Positions 21,960 to 34,934 of a stretch of 64,000 nucleotides of DNA are shown in pieces. This DNA is from Magnolia sinica (Eukaryota; Streptophyta; Magnoliopsida; Magnoliales; Magnoliaceae): assembly GCF_029962835.1 (NCBI RefSeq), contig NC_080577.1:8160501-8224500 (forward strand). Direction: 5' to 3'. The notes beneath the pieces are model-generated. The model was not told where the DNA came from and made no database searches. It saw only the letters and a program-made list of their open reading frames with translations. The position numbers and the translations under genes were made by a program. Numbering within the stretch: the stretch's first letter is position 1; each line of letters begins with the position of its first letter.

Positions 21960-22975
21960 ATTCTTTTTTTCTTTTTTCTTTTTTTCCCCTTTTCATTCTT
22001 TCTTTTTCTCTTCATTCACTAGGAAGATTCACTAGGTTGCTTCAAATCATTGTGGTTAGTTATTCTGTTATTGTATTTGGTGAACTCATGGAATTCCATG
22101 GAACTGATTGAATGGAAGGAGCTTCTGTTGTTCATACAAGTCATGTTTCTGATTTTTTGGATGAATTGGGTGTGTGAAATTGCATGGAACTGATCAAATG
22201 AACATGGAATTTCTATTGGGTATTTTTCTCGTTTGCTATTTCCTGGTTTTTGAATATGGGTTCTAATTTCTGAAAGACGATTATTATACTGTGATTGTTT
22301 TCTTTTGACAGGAAGAAACACCGACTCCTCAGAAGGCCATAGACAGTACGTTCATTGGATTCTCCGCAAGTTCTAAGAGTTCCTGTCATACCTTTTAGTA
22401 AATTTGTTTTTTTTTTTTTTTTGGATTCTCCATAGACATTAAGTTTTCTTCTTGTTGTTGGTTTTTCTGGATTCTCCATATGAAATTATGAGAAATCATG
22501 CCTAAAACATTTAAAAGCATTTGTTGGAGCCCACCTAAGTTTTGAAATAGCCTAAAATCTTTTGTGACCCCTTATCCAAGTGACCCCTTATCTAAGTCAC
22601 AATGAATGGCCTAGATGTATAAACCACATCTCGTTGGGTCCGCTGCACAAAAAAAAGAAGGTTTCAATGGATGTGCATCCACTCTTATCCATTGCTCATG
22701 TTGTAGCTCACCTAAGTTGTGAATTGGCCTCATTTTTAAGCCCATGGCTCACCATGAAAGGGTATATCTAATTCATAGGATAGATGTCTACAAATTTTGA
22801 GGATGTGTTGCAAGCAGAAAACCTTTACTTGATTACTGAGGTAAGTTGCTGATTTTTTATTTTCATTCTTCTGTTGATGAAGTATATTAAACAACATGAT
22901 TTAGGTCTTCATCAAGTTGCTGATACAGTTACATCTGTTGCCAGGCTATTATCATTTTGCAGAAATATTTTAGAC
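21960..22975. other. CACTA interior, unassigned exon scraps
   Basis: T-rich tracts near 21963-22015 and 22408-22425. Short open pieces with splice-like borders (near 22312-22350 and 22785-22840, ending 'actgag|gtaagt') may be further exon fragments but are too short to name. Confidence 0.3.
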
Positions 22976-22984
22976 CAATGAAAT

Positions 22985-23164
22985 TTTAATATGATTGAAA
23001 TGGACGGACAGCTGAAGGAAGCAGAAGAGTCCGAAGTGGAAGATGCTTCAAATATGACTAAAATGGAAGGACAACTGGAGGAAGAGGAAGATGCTTCACA
23101 TGTGACTAGAATGGAAGAACAACAGGAGGAATTATGCATTTCTTCAAGCTATATGTTTTCATAA
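22985..23164 (+). other. short acidic-repeat open stretch
   Basis: About three imperfect 50-60 base units encode repeats of the type KMEGQLEEEEDAS, ending at TAA. It is rich in E, D, M and Q. It may be an exon scrap of an acidic low-complexity protein or a small tandem repeat. The donor gene is not recognised. Confidence 0.35.
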
Positions 23165-24046
23165 GTGATATTAGTTCTTAACTTCTAACATCTTGATTTA
23201 TGTTGAAATTTAAGCTTTCAATCCAATGAGAACAAATCCTGGTGGGTCATTGCAAGACTAAATTGCGTACAATGTGGGCAATACAGTTGATGACTGCCCT
23301 CATTTTGAAAATAGTACAAAAGGCTTGTTTGGATTTTCCAATGGGTGCCTAACCATGAAGAGATAGGATGAGATTAGTGCATTGTTTGGTTAGCCAGGGC
23401 ACTTTTTCATTATTTCAGCTTTTGTTTCCAATCAAAGTATTGTATTAGCAGATATTGCTTTCCTTGTTATTATTATTATTATTTTGTAACTTTCTATTTG
23501 TGTTCCTAATTTATGTTGCGCATAAAGTTATTTGGAAATGTTGTATCTATTATTAGCAAGCAATACTTTTCATTTTCATAGATGGGATCTGCTCTTAAGA
23601 TGACGTGGCCCAAAAATGAATCATGACCAATCATCAGGCAATCGCCAATCTGTAATGGGCCTTCATGGTGATGCTGGTTTTTTGAATTGGCCACTTGGAT
23701 TCTGATTCACCCTAAGCAGAGTAGCGGACCTCCATGAGTAGTAAACCTTGATGATGGTGATGCTGGTTCTAATTGAAAATAAGTTGGTCCATTTGTTCCA
23801 CTTAAACATCTTTCTTTGGTAGTCCAGCAGACTATGAAACTGAACCTTGTCTGGGTCAAACGATTTGAGCTTGTTTTAGTTGTTTCCATTTAAGCAGGAG
23901 CAAGTTCGATTGGATCTTGCTTGCAGCCAGACGAATGCATAATATTTCGCAATTGGTTTTGATTAAATTATTGTTTGGTTTTATCTGAATTTTGCTGGAT
24001 CTGAATTGGCATCAACAAATTCTCATTTTACCTTTGATTTGTTGTA

Positions 24047-24300
24047 GGAAAAATCAATGAACTGGAATTATCAAATAATAATGCTGAGAGTTCGGCGGAT
24101 TTTTGTGCTGTAGACTTGGACTGGTCTTCTCCTGATAAGAGATCCATTTCATCAACTAATGGGTATAAGGGGAACTCCCAAGGAAGCTCAACAAGAACTC
24201 CAAATTCTGAGTTGTCTACAAGGTGGAGGCATACCCGCAATTTCTCACCTGCTGTAAGCCAGTTAACACTCTACAAGGTGGAGAATCTCTTACAGCCTGT
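24047..24300 (+). pseudogene. possible captured exon, gene not recognised
   Basis: After 'gttgtag' an open frame of about 85 codons begins GKINELELSNNNAESSADF and has S/T/N-rich composition, with TRWRHTRNF near its end. It has an exon-like acceptor, but no known domain was recognised. Confidence 0.4.
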
Positions 24301-24439
24301 TTGAAGGCAAGTAGAGTGAACCTCAATGGCAGCTACGCAGTTCACCAAAGATTGACAGAAGAAACCAGTCCCTTGGAAACAATGGCAATCATTGGCAACA
24401 AGGAGATCATTGACATTAACCAAGGTATGTTAGCTGCTT

Positions 24440-24540
24440 AGACTGGTGTAAAAAAAAAAAAAAAAAAACTAGGATACATGTGGGTCACCTTTTCTTTTCT
24501 TTTCTTTTGTTTTTTTTTTAACTTTTTGAATGGAAAGATT
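24440..24540. repeat. poly-A and poly-T tracts
   Basis: A run of about 19 A at 24450-24468 and a 'cttttcttttcttttctttt' run just after it. No retroposon body could be tied to them. Confidence 0.6.
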
Positions 24541-24864
24541 TACTCTTTGGCTACGGATTTTCGGTGGCCATGACATAAATAGCTACGAACTCAATCCGTA
24601 GCAAATTATTAAAGAACTACGGCACCATGGCGACAGGGCTCTGTGGACAAGCACATTTAGCTACGGATAAAACCCGTAGCTTTATACCAAATTTCTGGCA
24701 AAAACTAGCGATTTAGCACGTCCAGCATAATAGTCAATAAAGGTCCTGACCGCCGATAAAGCCTTTACCGGCTGTTATCTGACCGCGGGTAAAATTTTTT
24801 CCGGCGGTTTTTGGGTCTTTACCGGCGGTTTTGACCGCCGGTAAAGTATAATTTTCTTGTAGTG
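24541..24864. repeat. CACTA right subterminal repeats and terminus
   Basis: Two families of short inverted words: 'agctacggataaaacccg' (24560-24685) and 'taccggcggt' / 'accgccggtaaag' (24740-24848). They run up to the 'ttttcttgtagtg' end. Confidence 0.7.
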
Positions 24865-24867
24865 ATA

Positions 24868-26185
24868 AATAATCCTACAATGGTGATAATGGGCATCAGA
24901 CTTACCTAAGATGTCATATTGAATGGACATCAAATATTACTGGGAACAATTTTGAAAAAATATTTATATTATTATATTAATTTGGTGCAATGTCATCTCC
25001 TAAGAAGAATTGGTCACAGAGTTCTTGTACTTGACTTAATTAGAAGGAATTTATTGGTTTTTCTTATCGTGAGAAGGGTAATAATAACATATGAAATATT
25101 GGAGTTTGCTTCTAATTAAGATTTCTCGAGGATTGAGGCATATAAATATAGGTGTATAGTTTTCATTTGAGACACTTTCCATCTCCTCTTAAGCCTAGCC
25201 CTAGAGTATTAATCTCTCCTAGAAATCTTAGTTTACCAAATCCATAGATCTTATAATGTGTATAGTGTTTTCTTCCTCTAGTAGTTGAGAATCAACATTT
25301 CAGGTGAGCTTTCCTTCATCTCCGTACTCATTTCTATGCAACAAAGAAGATAATTGTAGTTACAAATTTGATATTAATTTCGTTCTTGAAATTTTAAACT
25401 GGTCTACTTTATGGTGCTTCACTTTCTATAAGTATACGAGTACCAAAGACCTCATTCCAAAGTATATCATTTTACCAGAATTTTTTAAGCTAGTGATCCA
25501 AGAATATTAGAGAAGGCGTCTACAATATCACTTCGACCAACAACATGAGTCTAAGACGATTGTGCAAGTCATTGCTAAGGTTATGACAAAATTGAAAGAC
25601 ATCATCCAAGGAGCAATGTGATAGTGAGTGTTGGAAAAGATGAGGCAATGCCAAAATTGATAGAAGAGGTTGTTAGTTGTTACCATCAATGTGCCATATC
25701 ACTCGGAGGAGCAAAATGAGATCATCTACCCAAGCCATCGGAGTTCATAGTTTTAACTTTTATTGGTAGGAAATGCTTCTTGTCAGCATCTTATGTTCAA
25801 GAGTTTGGTGATGAATATTGTTTTCTATGGTTTGGGGAATAATTTATGTTTTTTAGAACTTTTAACTCTATGCCCCTATGTCCTGATTTCTCTCTTTCTT
25901 GGCCCTCCATACTGTCGTCCATGACCTATCCCGCATCTTATGCATGAGGTCTCCAGGGCAACCTTATCTATATTCTTATGATAGCGGGGTTATAATGAAA
26001 AAGAAAATATATAAAATTCTCTCTCCTATTGAATCCAAGCTATTTGAATTTAGCAATACAGCTAAGATTGATTTGTCTCTTTCTAGTTGACAAGTATGTT
26101 GTTTACCAAATTTACTAATTTACGAAATAAATAAAAACTAAGTTACTTGAGACATAAGTAGCTTATGTAAAGTAACTTATGATCC
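24868..26185. other. AT-rich intergenic, nothing firmly recognised
   Basis: Small ORFs without domains. The stretch 25130-25300 ('cttagtttaccaaatcc' and nearby) has an LTR-like look, but no paired repeat was seen. Confidence 0.35.
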
Positions 26186-26189
26186 AAAT

Positions 26190-26535
26190 GCCCCCTTAAT
26201 CATAGCGAATAGAATTGGAGACATATAAAGGGGCATTTGGATGGTAAGTTACTTAAGATAAGCTACTTATGCTATAAATATCTTATCGTAGTTTTACTTA
26301 TTAAGCAGACAAGTATGTTTGATAAACAACATGCTTATAGCTTCTTCTCTCTTTCATCTCTCTTGATTCTCTCTTCAACAAGTTATGAAAAATAGAAAAG
26401 CTAACAAAATTAGCTGAAGTGATTAAGTAACTTTAAGAAGAAAAAAAAAAGTGACTTGGGACTAATCATAAACCAAACTTACTTACCTACTGCTGTAAGT
26501 AGAAAAAGTAACTTATTTGGTGGTATCCAAACGTG
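26190..26535. repeat. MITE-like element with 'catttggat' ends
   Basis: 'ggggcatttggatggtaag' near 26232 and 'ggtggtatccaaacgtgccc' near 26518 are inverted relatives, and 'aagtaacttat' words occur on both strands. It belongs to the same family as 19500-19640. Confidence 0.5.
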
Positions 26536-26756
26536 CCCTAAATATCAATTACCTGGTTCCAAAGAAAATTTTTATTTCACTTGAAAATTTTAAGGTGGGG
26601 ACCCATTAGATAAGGCCTTCTCTCCATTAATCTGCGTCCTCACCACCACTCCATTTAAGATGGTTCAATTCAAACCCATTTAAAAATTAAGTTCAGATCG
26701 AAATGGGTTCGGTTTTGAGAGATTTTTTGCCTGACCCAACCCATTTGCAACTAGGG

Positions 26757-26862
26757 TCCCTACTCATGGCTCAGTGGTAGACCCCGTGGGTTTCAACATA
26801 GGTCATGAGTTTTGAGTACCCATGTGGTGTGTGTGGGTGTGAGGGCGGGAAAAAAAAAAAAA
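26757..26862 (+). mobile_element. tRNA-derived SINE
   Basis: The head carries a pol III A-box-like 'tggctcagtggtaga' and, about 35 bases on, a decayed B box 'gagttttgagtacc'. Then comes a GT-rich body and a terminal poly-A of about 13 bases (26850-26862). The flanks 'cccatttgcaactag' (about 26740-26754) and 'cccattttcaatag' (about 26865-26878) look like an imperfect target duplication. This is the sense counterpart of the SINE at 58419-58542. Confidence 0.7.
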
Positions 26863-26879
26863 CACCCATTTTCAATAGT

Positions 26880-27840
26880 ACCTCCATCATTAGTGGGGCG
26901 GACTTTCATTCATTTCATAAGAACAAATTTGGATAATCTGATAGTACGATGGATGATATGCAGCGACTTGAAAATTACTAAGAAATTCATACTTGCCATA
27001 TAAGCAATTCAAATTAGACTGTTCAAATTATTTGGCCCACTTAAAATGTATCATGAACCGAAAGCTAAGATTGTTTGATTATCTAGCTATCTGATTGGTG
27101 GGCACTTATTGGACGGTCAAAAAAGAAAGATATCTATTGGAACTATTCCAACAAACAAGTTTCCAAGAATCAGAGGTTAAGATCGTTTAACCAATCTGAT
27201 TTTGGGACTGTGACTCAGGAACAGTGCGTTCCAAAAGTTAGTCTATTTAATTTGATTTAATGTATGACACGTGTACAGTATCAGATAACTCCAACTGGAC
27301 CATATTGTATTTTTAAGCCATTGATCAAAGGAGAGGGGTCCTCCAATTAGGAAGATTTCTGACTCATCCATCATCCATAGAGGGGCCCACCAACTTAGCA
27401 CTCGAGATCATGTAACCATGGGCACTCCTGCGTCACCAGCCAACAGAACGTGCGCTGATGAGCAGGATCCCATAATTCCTACGTCCAAAAACTATTTGAA
27501 GTTTCAGTTGGTAAATATTTTTGGAGGGTCCGTCTTGTAGTCCGTGGACTACCAAAGTGAATTAGTAGTTAGCTAGGTGGGCCATGCATATGTATGATCG
27601 CAACCGTTCAAGTGGAAGTCAGACGATGAAGAGCCTATGCGTAAGCGTTGGTTGGCGTATACAATCCTGGCCGTTGGATATGTGGACAGGTGAAACCATG
27701 TAAGGGTCAAAGGACTTACAATCATATCCTTTTTATAATGCTTAGAATCTTCTTAACAAAACAAGAAAAGACTCGATGGCCTTTTTAAAGTGGGCCTTAC
27801 CTCGAAAAGTGGCTCTTACACCGATCCGAGGGCGTGGTTT
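26880..27840. other. intergenic, nothing recognised
   Basis: Only short ORFs without domains and no clear repeat core. Confidence 0.4.
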
Positions 27841-27859
27841 GCCGCGCGCACCGCCGACT

Positions 27860-28320
27860 TTCTTGGTGTGTTGACGTCATCAAGTTCCGTCGGCCCCACC
27901 ATGATCTATGTGTTATGTCCAAGTCCTCTATCCATTTGGAGAGATTGTTTTAGGGAAATTTTCCAAAAATGAAATAGATTGGAAGCTCAAGTAGACCATA
28001 CCACAGAGAGCAGTGGAGATTAAATGCCTACCATTGAAATTTTTTAGGGCCACAAGAGTTTTAGATCAAGCTAATATCTCTTATTTTCCCTTTATACTGG
28101 TGCACGTGCTCTTATGAACAAGTTGGATTGAAAATAAACATATAATCACCCTACAAAGGTTTTAACAGTAGGCATATTGTCTCGTTTACTTTATGTGGTG
28201 TGGTCCATTTGAGCTTATATATCTTCCTCATTTTTTGACTCATCCGCTAAAATAATCTTGCCGAATGGATGGACGGTGTGGATATAACACATACATCATG
28301 TTGGGGCTCACTGAAATTGG
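27860..28320. mobile_element. foldback MITE, diverged copy
   Basis: The left arm 'tgacgtcatcaagttccg', 'ggccccaccatgatctatg' and the right arm 'ataacacatacatcatg' near 28283 are inverted. Internal order 'agtagaccataccaca', 'ttttagatcaagctaata', 'acaagttggattgaa' matches the family. It belongs to a subfamily whose ends mention 'gacgtca' rather than the 'ttggctac' ends. Confidence 0.6.
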
Positions 28321-28329
28321 TAATGTCAA

Positions 28330-30430
28330 CACACTATCGTGGCCGGTGGTGTGTCGTGAGTGACACACCACGCAATCCCCTTCCGATTCGCATGGCCCAG
28401 CTGGCGCTACGGTCTCACTTCAGTGGTCCGAAGACTAATGTTACACATGCTTTCAAATGCCATAAGGTGCTGTGTGGATCCTCAATCCTCATCTCAACTT
28501 TCAACTATCCAAGTTGTTAAAAAATATATATTTTATTGGATGAGAACAAAGCAATTAATAAGTCAAAGGGAGGTTATCTTTTGGATTCGATAAGGGAAGT
28601 GGATTGCGTCCTGCCCTTGTCCATCCGTCCGGGCAGGGCTCTGTGGGGCCCATCGTGATGTAAGTGTTTTATCCACACCGTTCATCACTTTTCTCGTATC
28701 ATTTTAAGGTATTGTACAAATAATTAGTAGCTCTCAGTGGGTGTTTTTTCCCTCTCTCTCTCTAAATGCTTTTTGCAAAATAATTTTCAAGATAATTTAA
28801 AAAGAAATTGTCTACTTTCTCCGTTTATTTTCCAAGCTTCCAAACACTTGTTATTCAATTGATGCCAGTTACATTAGATACGGCATTGGATTACTAGTTC
28901 CGCGCTGAAAGAATCTAACTAGGGCAAGCCTTGGAACACAGGATTTGGTGGTACTGGAGTATATTAGATGGAACACCTTTATTACATAATGATAATATTT
29001 CTATGAAATAAAATTGTATTTTGACCATTCAATCAGCCATTTGGGATCAATTTTTTCTATGAGAAAAACAATGTTTGATGTGAAACCAATGTTCGATGGC
29101 CGTTGGAATTATAATTAACAAATCAAATTTCAAAGCTATTATAGGTCACCTGTATTCACAAATTACCCAAGTATCACATGTAAAAGGTGCATATCGATGG
29201 AATTTGTTAATGTCAATTCAATCAAATTAGGCCACGTGTCTAAGCAAAGGCTTGAATTGGTTCTTCGTGTGAGAGTAAGATGCACCGGCTTACCAGAATT
29301 TGCTCGACTCAAAGGTTTTGATTGAATAGTTGGTGTCTCCTCGTGTCGAGATAGATAGATTAGAAACTAGACCGGAATTTAGTAATCTCAACCATCGGTT
29401 TGCGCTTTGTTTAAGTAATTTGTGAAATGGTAGGGGTTAGCCCTTCCGAATAAGTTATTTTTGCCTTGTGACAATATACGTGAGTCCATAGTTTTAAGAA
29501 TTTTTTCTTTCACCATCTTGTTTGTATATATGCCTCTTAAGTGAATAAGAATATACAAATAAATAGAATAAATTAAGCTAAACAATGTCGATTTTATTCA
29601 TATTTATGGTGAATGGTCTATTACAATCAACCAAATAAATAAACGAAAGCAAAACTAAACTAAGACAAATACTCAATATAAATACCTGATTCGTCTATTA
29701 AAACAAACGATCGAGGCGGGTGGTCAACAAGATGTGACTAAGTCGGTATGATCAACTCAATCGGAACTCAATTAAACATGATCCTACAACTTAAGGTTGA
29801 TGATATTTACTCATACTTTTGAGATATTATAGTGGGAGCCATTATGCAGTAGCTACTTATGCTAAGCTAAACTAAGAAAATGAAATATAAATGAAAGTAT
29901 AGATAAATATGTTTGGCGTGGGACCTAGTTCTCTTCTTTGTGTGCTCATTTTATAACTTGTTAAAGCAATGAAACTCCTCGCTAGTCTTCCTTGTTGCTT
30001 CTCGGTCTTTCATGCTCACGTTGTAGTTTTGGATATGACAACCCCTTTGATTGTTTTGGAACTTGCAACTTTCATTGGATAAAAAGGGTTACAGTTAGAT
30101 CCAAACTTGTTGGCTTCTCGGATCTTCTTCTTATAGTTGATCTGTTGCAGAGATGTTCATAGTCCACCAAAAATCAGGTCTGTAACCACCAAAGCTTCTC
30201 TAATGAAGACAACCAGATTGTCTTGCTTCCACGATCCCCCAACACACACACATATAACCATCCAATTGGTGATGATTTCAAGTAAGGTAGGATTTGACAC
30301 CTGATTTTTTATCAGGCTAGGTTAGATTAAGTTCTCACAATCTTTTAATTCTGATTAATGTACAGAATAGGAACCTATCCGAATTGATGTATCTGTTTCT
30401 CCCTACTTGGGTCTAAACCACAAATGGATT
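28330..30430. other. intergenic, nothing recognised
   Basis: A half foldback start ('ggggcccatcgtgatgtaag' near 28645) and AT-rich DNA with small ORFs lacking domains. Confidence 0.4.
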
Positions 30431-31162
30431 AGCTTGGACATAAGTCCGATCTCCTAATGTTCAGAACTTTCTTGAGCGCTATTGACTTTTCGAATATCCC
30501 TAAGAGGATCTCTCATTTTGAAAGTACTATGAGAGACCTCACCGAAAATATTATCACCAGATTCGTTATTAGATTCGTTCTCTCGGTAGTTTTTTTTATA
30601 GACATGCCAAGTACATTACCTCATAAGTGGGCACATTGGCTGTGGCTATATGACATGCGATGATTCATCCCCTGAAAGTACGCATAAGGGTATGTGCCAT
30701 TGTATTAATAACGGCTAAAGGAAAATTAATCGAAAATCTCTTTAGGTGCGAGTATGCCTTCCATGTGTACCAAATACACAGTGTCACCATGTGCTAGTTT
30801 CCTTTTAGAACATGTTAGGATGCCGAAATGAAAGTAAATAGAAGGCATGGATAAAACACATGCATCAACTTAATGTGGAGCCCAAATATATAGTGGATTT
30901 TAAATGCCACAATATTTCTCGCTGGAATTAGAAGGTCAAATACCTGAATTAAATCACTCCTATTAGTTCCAAATGTGCGACAGAATGTACATTGGACAAT
31001 ATGCAATTTCATACTAGCTTGCTCCCTTATCACACCTAATCCCATGTTCCAAACAGCCCTTAGCACCGAGCACTCGCTGCGCTGGGGCTGGAAATGCATG
31101 CGTCGGACAATATGCAATTTCAAATCACTGCAATAATAGATATTAAATTAATTACATTTGAT

Positions 31163-31281
<119 letters not shown>

Positions 31282-31579
31282 TTATATACAAAACCGTACC
31301 AGTAGGCATACCTAATTAACTTGTTAAGGTTGTTCTTCACTTTGATATCTTATGCTCGAACCGACTCTCCAACTTAATTATTTTTAGTGTAGAATATCTA
31401 ACTCATGAGTCGAGTGACTCATGTGATTATGGGACCCACTGCCAGATCATACCCGTGCAACATTGGCACATCATGAAGGGCCAAGAGAAGTTGAGGACAA
31501 CACAGTACTCCACCTCCGACATGCGGACAAAAAACAAGAGTCGGATTTTCACGTTTTATCACCCACTAACACATTCCCG

Positions 31580-31590
31580 TCTATATATTT
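31580..31590 (+). promoter_or_regulatory. TATA box of CLE gene, copy A
   Basis: 'ctatatatttc' lies about 130 bases upstream of the ATG and about 35 bases before the CT/GA-rich leader. The same box in the same context occurs in copy B at 44793-44802, so it is conserved between the duplicates. Confidence 0.6.
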
Positions 31591-31616
31591 CAGCATTCCA
31601 AACTCCCTCTTCCACC

Positions 31617-31940
<324 letters not shown>

Positions 31941-32050
31941 AAATCACCTGCATTACACTAAATTTCCGTGTATCCAAGAGCTTTTTACTGTCTCTTTTTC
32001 TTTTTTTTTTTCTTTTTTTTTTTCTTTTTTTAAGTTTTTGTGTTTTCATG

Positions 32051-32056
32051 AATAAA
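32051..32056 (+). terminator. AATAAA polyadenylation signal of CLE gene A
   Basis: 'catgaataaagctcgag' lies about 110 bases after the stop and is preserved at 45304-45309 in copy B. Confidence 0.5.
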
Positions 32057-32390
32057 GCTCGAGTTTATGAACCTTTGCATGTGAAACACGTGCCAACTTG
32101 TCAAGTACATGAGAAAGGTGAGCCGTACATAAGATGGGCTCCACCTGAAGATGACCCGAGAGAAAAAAAAAAATCAGGCTGGGACGCTTATCAGGCAGGG
32201 CCTCCTCTATACTAAAATGGACGGTTTTAAAAAAATAAAATAAAATTGGCCATCTTTCATTCACATATAACCCACTTGAAGAGTGGGCTGGCCCTCATGT
32301 GATGTCATCTTCATGGTGTAGTCCAAACTTCTTCTCGTGTCAGAGATACTTTTACAGGTAGACGAGGGGATACTTTACTCTTCCAAGTTT

Positions 32391-32744
32391 AGGGTCTGTT
32401 TGGCCGGGCTAATCCCATGTGATTAGGAGGGATGGGATGAGTTTTAAGGTAATGATGGTGGTGTCAGTGGATTGGTTTAAGATCTATGGGATTGCTATAT
32501 CCTGGGACAAGTTCACTGGGTCTGTTTGGCACGCCGGACATATCCTGGGATTTTACCTTCTGATCCGTCCAACCAAGGGTTGGGATCAATTTTAATGTAA
32601 TGGTGGTGATGTCAGTGGATTGTTTTAAGATCCATGGATTGCTTATATACCGGGACAAGTTCACCGGGTCTGTTTGGCTCGTCATGCATATCCCGGGATC
32701 CCATCCCTCCTAATACCGTGGGAACGGTCCGGCCAAACTGGCCG
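32391..32744. mobile_element. MITE-like insertion present only in copy A
   Basis: It starts 'agggtctgtttggccggg' and ends 'ccggccaaactggcc', which are inverted relatives. Copy B runs straight through this position (about 45625-45635), so copy B is the empty site and the insertion postdates the duplication. Inside, a roughly 120-base unit beginning 'tgatggtggtgtcagtgg' is repeated in tandem. Confidence 0.65.
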
Positions 32745-33089
32745 TACAGCAGATACGGATAACTCTATTGGCTTTGAAAAATGATCTAGTGCTCCAATAG
32801 TACCATAAGTTATAGCGCTCCTGATTGGATCCGTATACGTGGATGGTTGTCAGCTTGGAATACTATGAAATTATCATAATTATCAGATGATCTTATCCAT
32901 CGGAAAGTTGACGTCAGCCTACTGTGGGCCCGAACAAATAAATGGTTCAAATTTGATTGGAACAATTTTCCATCAGTGATCTCAACCGTCGCTTTAATAG
33001 GCACTGATTTTCTGGTTGGAATCAAAGTGTTTGTAATTTTTATGTTCACGTGCAAAGTCGTACGTACGTGAGCTTTCAAATACACTAAG

Positions 33090-33384
33090 GGACTGTTAAC
33101 GCTGAATTTTTAAACTTAACACGGAACTGGGAAAATGTTCCATGTTTAGTGGTGTTAATTAATGCGTCATTGATGTGGAAGAAGAAAAGCGGTAAGTGGT
33201 TTTTCACTGAATTCTTTCTGTGATAGGAGTTTGGCTTAATGGTGAATGCAGAATGCACGCAATGAATTTTTCATTAAATAAAAATTTTTGCTTCCAAAAT
33301 ATTCATTTTCAAGTTATTACTACAATTTTTTTCTCTTTAAATTGTTTGTGTAATACAAAATTAACTTTTAACCTGTGAAACTTC
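33090..33384. other. intergenic, nothing recognised
   Basis: AT-rich flank of the duplication without a coding or repeat signal. Confidence 0.4.
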
Positions 33385-33842
33385 TTTATCCCACCATGAT
33401 GTATGTGTTTCATCCATTTTAAAAAACTATTTTAGGGCTTGATACCAAAAATAAATCTCGAGTGGACCATACCACAGGAAAACAATAGTTATTGGATATC
33501 CACCATTAAAATTCTCCTAAGGCCCAATGTACTGTTTATTAGACATCCAATCTGTTGATTAGGTCATATAGACCTAGATGAATGGAAAAAACAAAGATCA
33601 GCTTGATTCAAAACTTTTATGGCCCCCAAAAAGTTTTTAATAGTCGATGTTCATTCAACACTGTTTTCCTGTAATGTAGTCCACTTGAGATTGGGATATA
33701 CCTCATTTTTGGTCTCATATCATAAAATGATCTAGAAACATAGATGGACGACATGGATGAAACACATACATCATGGTGGGGCCCACATAGCCCTGATCAT
33801 CAGCTATTGGCTGGTGGTAGGGGAGTAGCCAATCTGTTTCCG
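33385..33842. mobile_element. foldback MITE, left end truncated
   Basis: The arms 'ccaccatgatgtatgtgttt' (33392) and 'gatgaaacacatacatcatg' (33756) are inverted. The right end runs through 'ggctggtggtaggggag' to 'tagccaatctgtttcc'. The left terminal 50 bases are missing. Confidence 0.7.
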
Positions 33843-33849
33843 CGGACGC

Positions 33850-34435
33850 GGATTGGAAACTGATAGGATGAGTAGCGAGACTCGCTCCTAAAGTTATGTC
33901 ACCAAGTTATGTGGGTCCTATCATGATGTACGTTTTATATCCACGCCGTCCATCCATTTGGAAATATAATTTTAGGTAAAGATCCGAAGAATGAGTCAAA
34001 TCCAAAGCTACAGTGAACCTCACCATAGAAAAAAGTGGGGAGAGTGACGCCCACCATTAAAAACTTAAATAGGCCACAAAAGTTTTTGATCAAGCTGATA
34101 TTTGTTTTTTCCCTTCTTTCATGTCTGTATTAACTCGCGAACAAGTTGGATTTCGAATAAAAATCATGGTGAGCCTTAGGAAGGTTTCAACGGTAGGCAG
34201 TAATCTCGCTACTATTTTTTGTGGTGGGGTCAACTACACATTTGGATCTGCCTCATTCTTTAATTCATACTCTAAAATTAAATCTCCAAATAGATAGATG
34301 GTGTAGATAAAGCACATACATCATAGTGGGCCCACATACATCATAGTGGACCCATGAAACTTAATGACGTCACTTCGGTAGCCAATCTCGCTATTCAACT
34401 TGTCAGTAGCTAATCCGTGTCCAAGTAGGATGCTG
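33850..34435. mobile_element. foldback MITE of the 'gcgagattggctac' subfamily
   Basis: The left part carries 'ggaaactgataggatgag' and 'tagcgagactcgctcc'. The right part has 'ggtagccaatctcgctatt' and 'agctaatccgtgtcc' in inverse order. The core arms 'gatgtacgttttatatcc' and 'aagcacatacatcatag' are inverted, with a short local repeat of 'cccacatacatcatagtgg' near 34330. Confidence 0.65.
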
Positions 34436-34439
34436 ATTG

Positions 34440-34860
34440 GTCGGTGTACCTCACACTAGCTATATAGCTGTTGTATTGACGTCAACAAGTTCTAAGGCTC
34501 CATCATGAGGTATGTGTTATATCCAAATCATCCATCTATTTGGCGTGCTCGTATTAAAGCTTGAGACGAAAAAAAAAAAAGCTACCAAAAGCAGTGGGGA
34601 ATTGGACGTCTACCATTGAAACCCTTTTTAGGGTCACAGAAGTTTTGGATCCATGTGATTTTTTTTCCCTCTTTATACAGGTATTTGCAACCTTATTAAC
34701 GTATTGGATGGAAAATAAACTTAGATAGTCCATGGAAGTTTTGGATATGTTCTCACTTCATCCAATTGGGAATGACCTTATAAACGGTTTGGATAGCATA
34801 TAAATATAAGGTGGGCCTTATTTGAAGGTTTTGTTACTACTGTTTAATCCTATACAACAC
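34440..34860. repeat. partial foldback-family copies
   Basis: 'ctccatcatgaggtatgtg' near 34498 and the following 'ggggaattggacgtctacc' and 'agaagttttggatcc' words belong to the family. The inverted arm is missing. Confidence 0.5.
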
Positions 34861-34934
34861 ATAGTGACAATCTTATCTTCCCGCTAAGAGGAATTGAGGG
34901 CCTTATAGTGATATTTTAGTTTTTTATTAAGTAT

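Larger units (their letters stand above)
12426..24864. mobile_element. CACTA (En/Spm-type) transposon region carrying host exon fragments
   Basis: The left end 'cactacaagaaat' at 12426 and the right end 'ttttcttgtagtg' at 24852-24864 are inverted repeats of the CACTA class, and both are flanked by ATA (12423-12425 and 24865-24867), the 3-bp target duplication this class makes. Both ends have subterminal repeats of the same type ('ccctttgccggcgg' on the left, 'taccggcggttttgaccg' on the right). Inside there is no visible TNP2 transposase, but there are plus-strand exon fragments of several unrelated host genes with splice sites. That is a Pack-CACTA layout of 12.4 kb. A second left-type end at 19053 shows a related element is nested or fused, so the 12426-24864 pairing is the simplest reading, not the only one. 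Confidence 0.7.
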
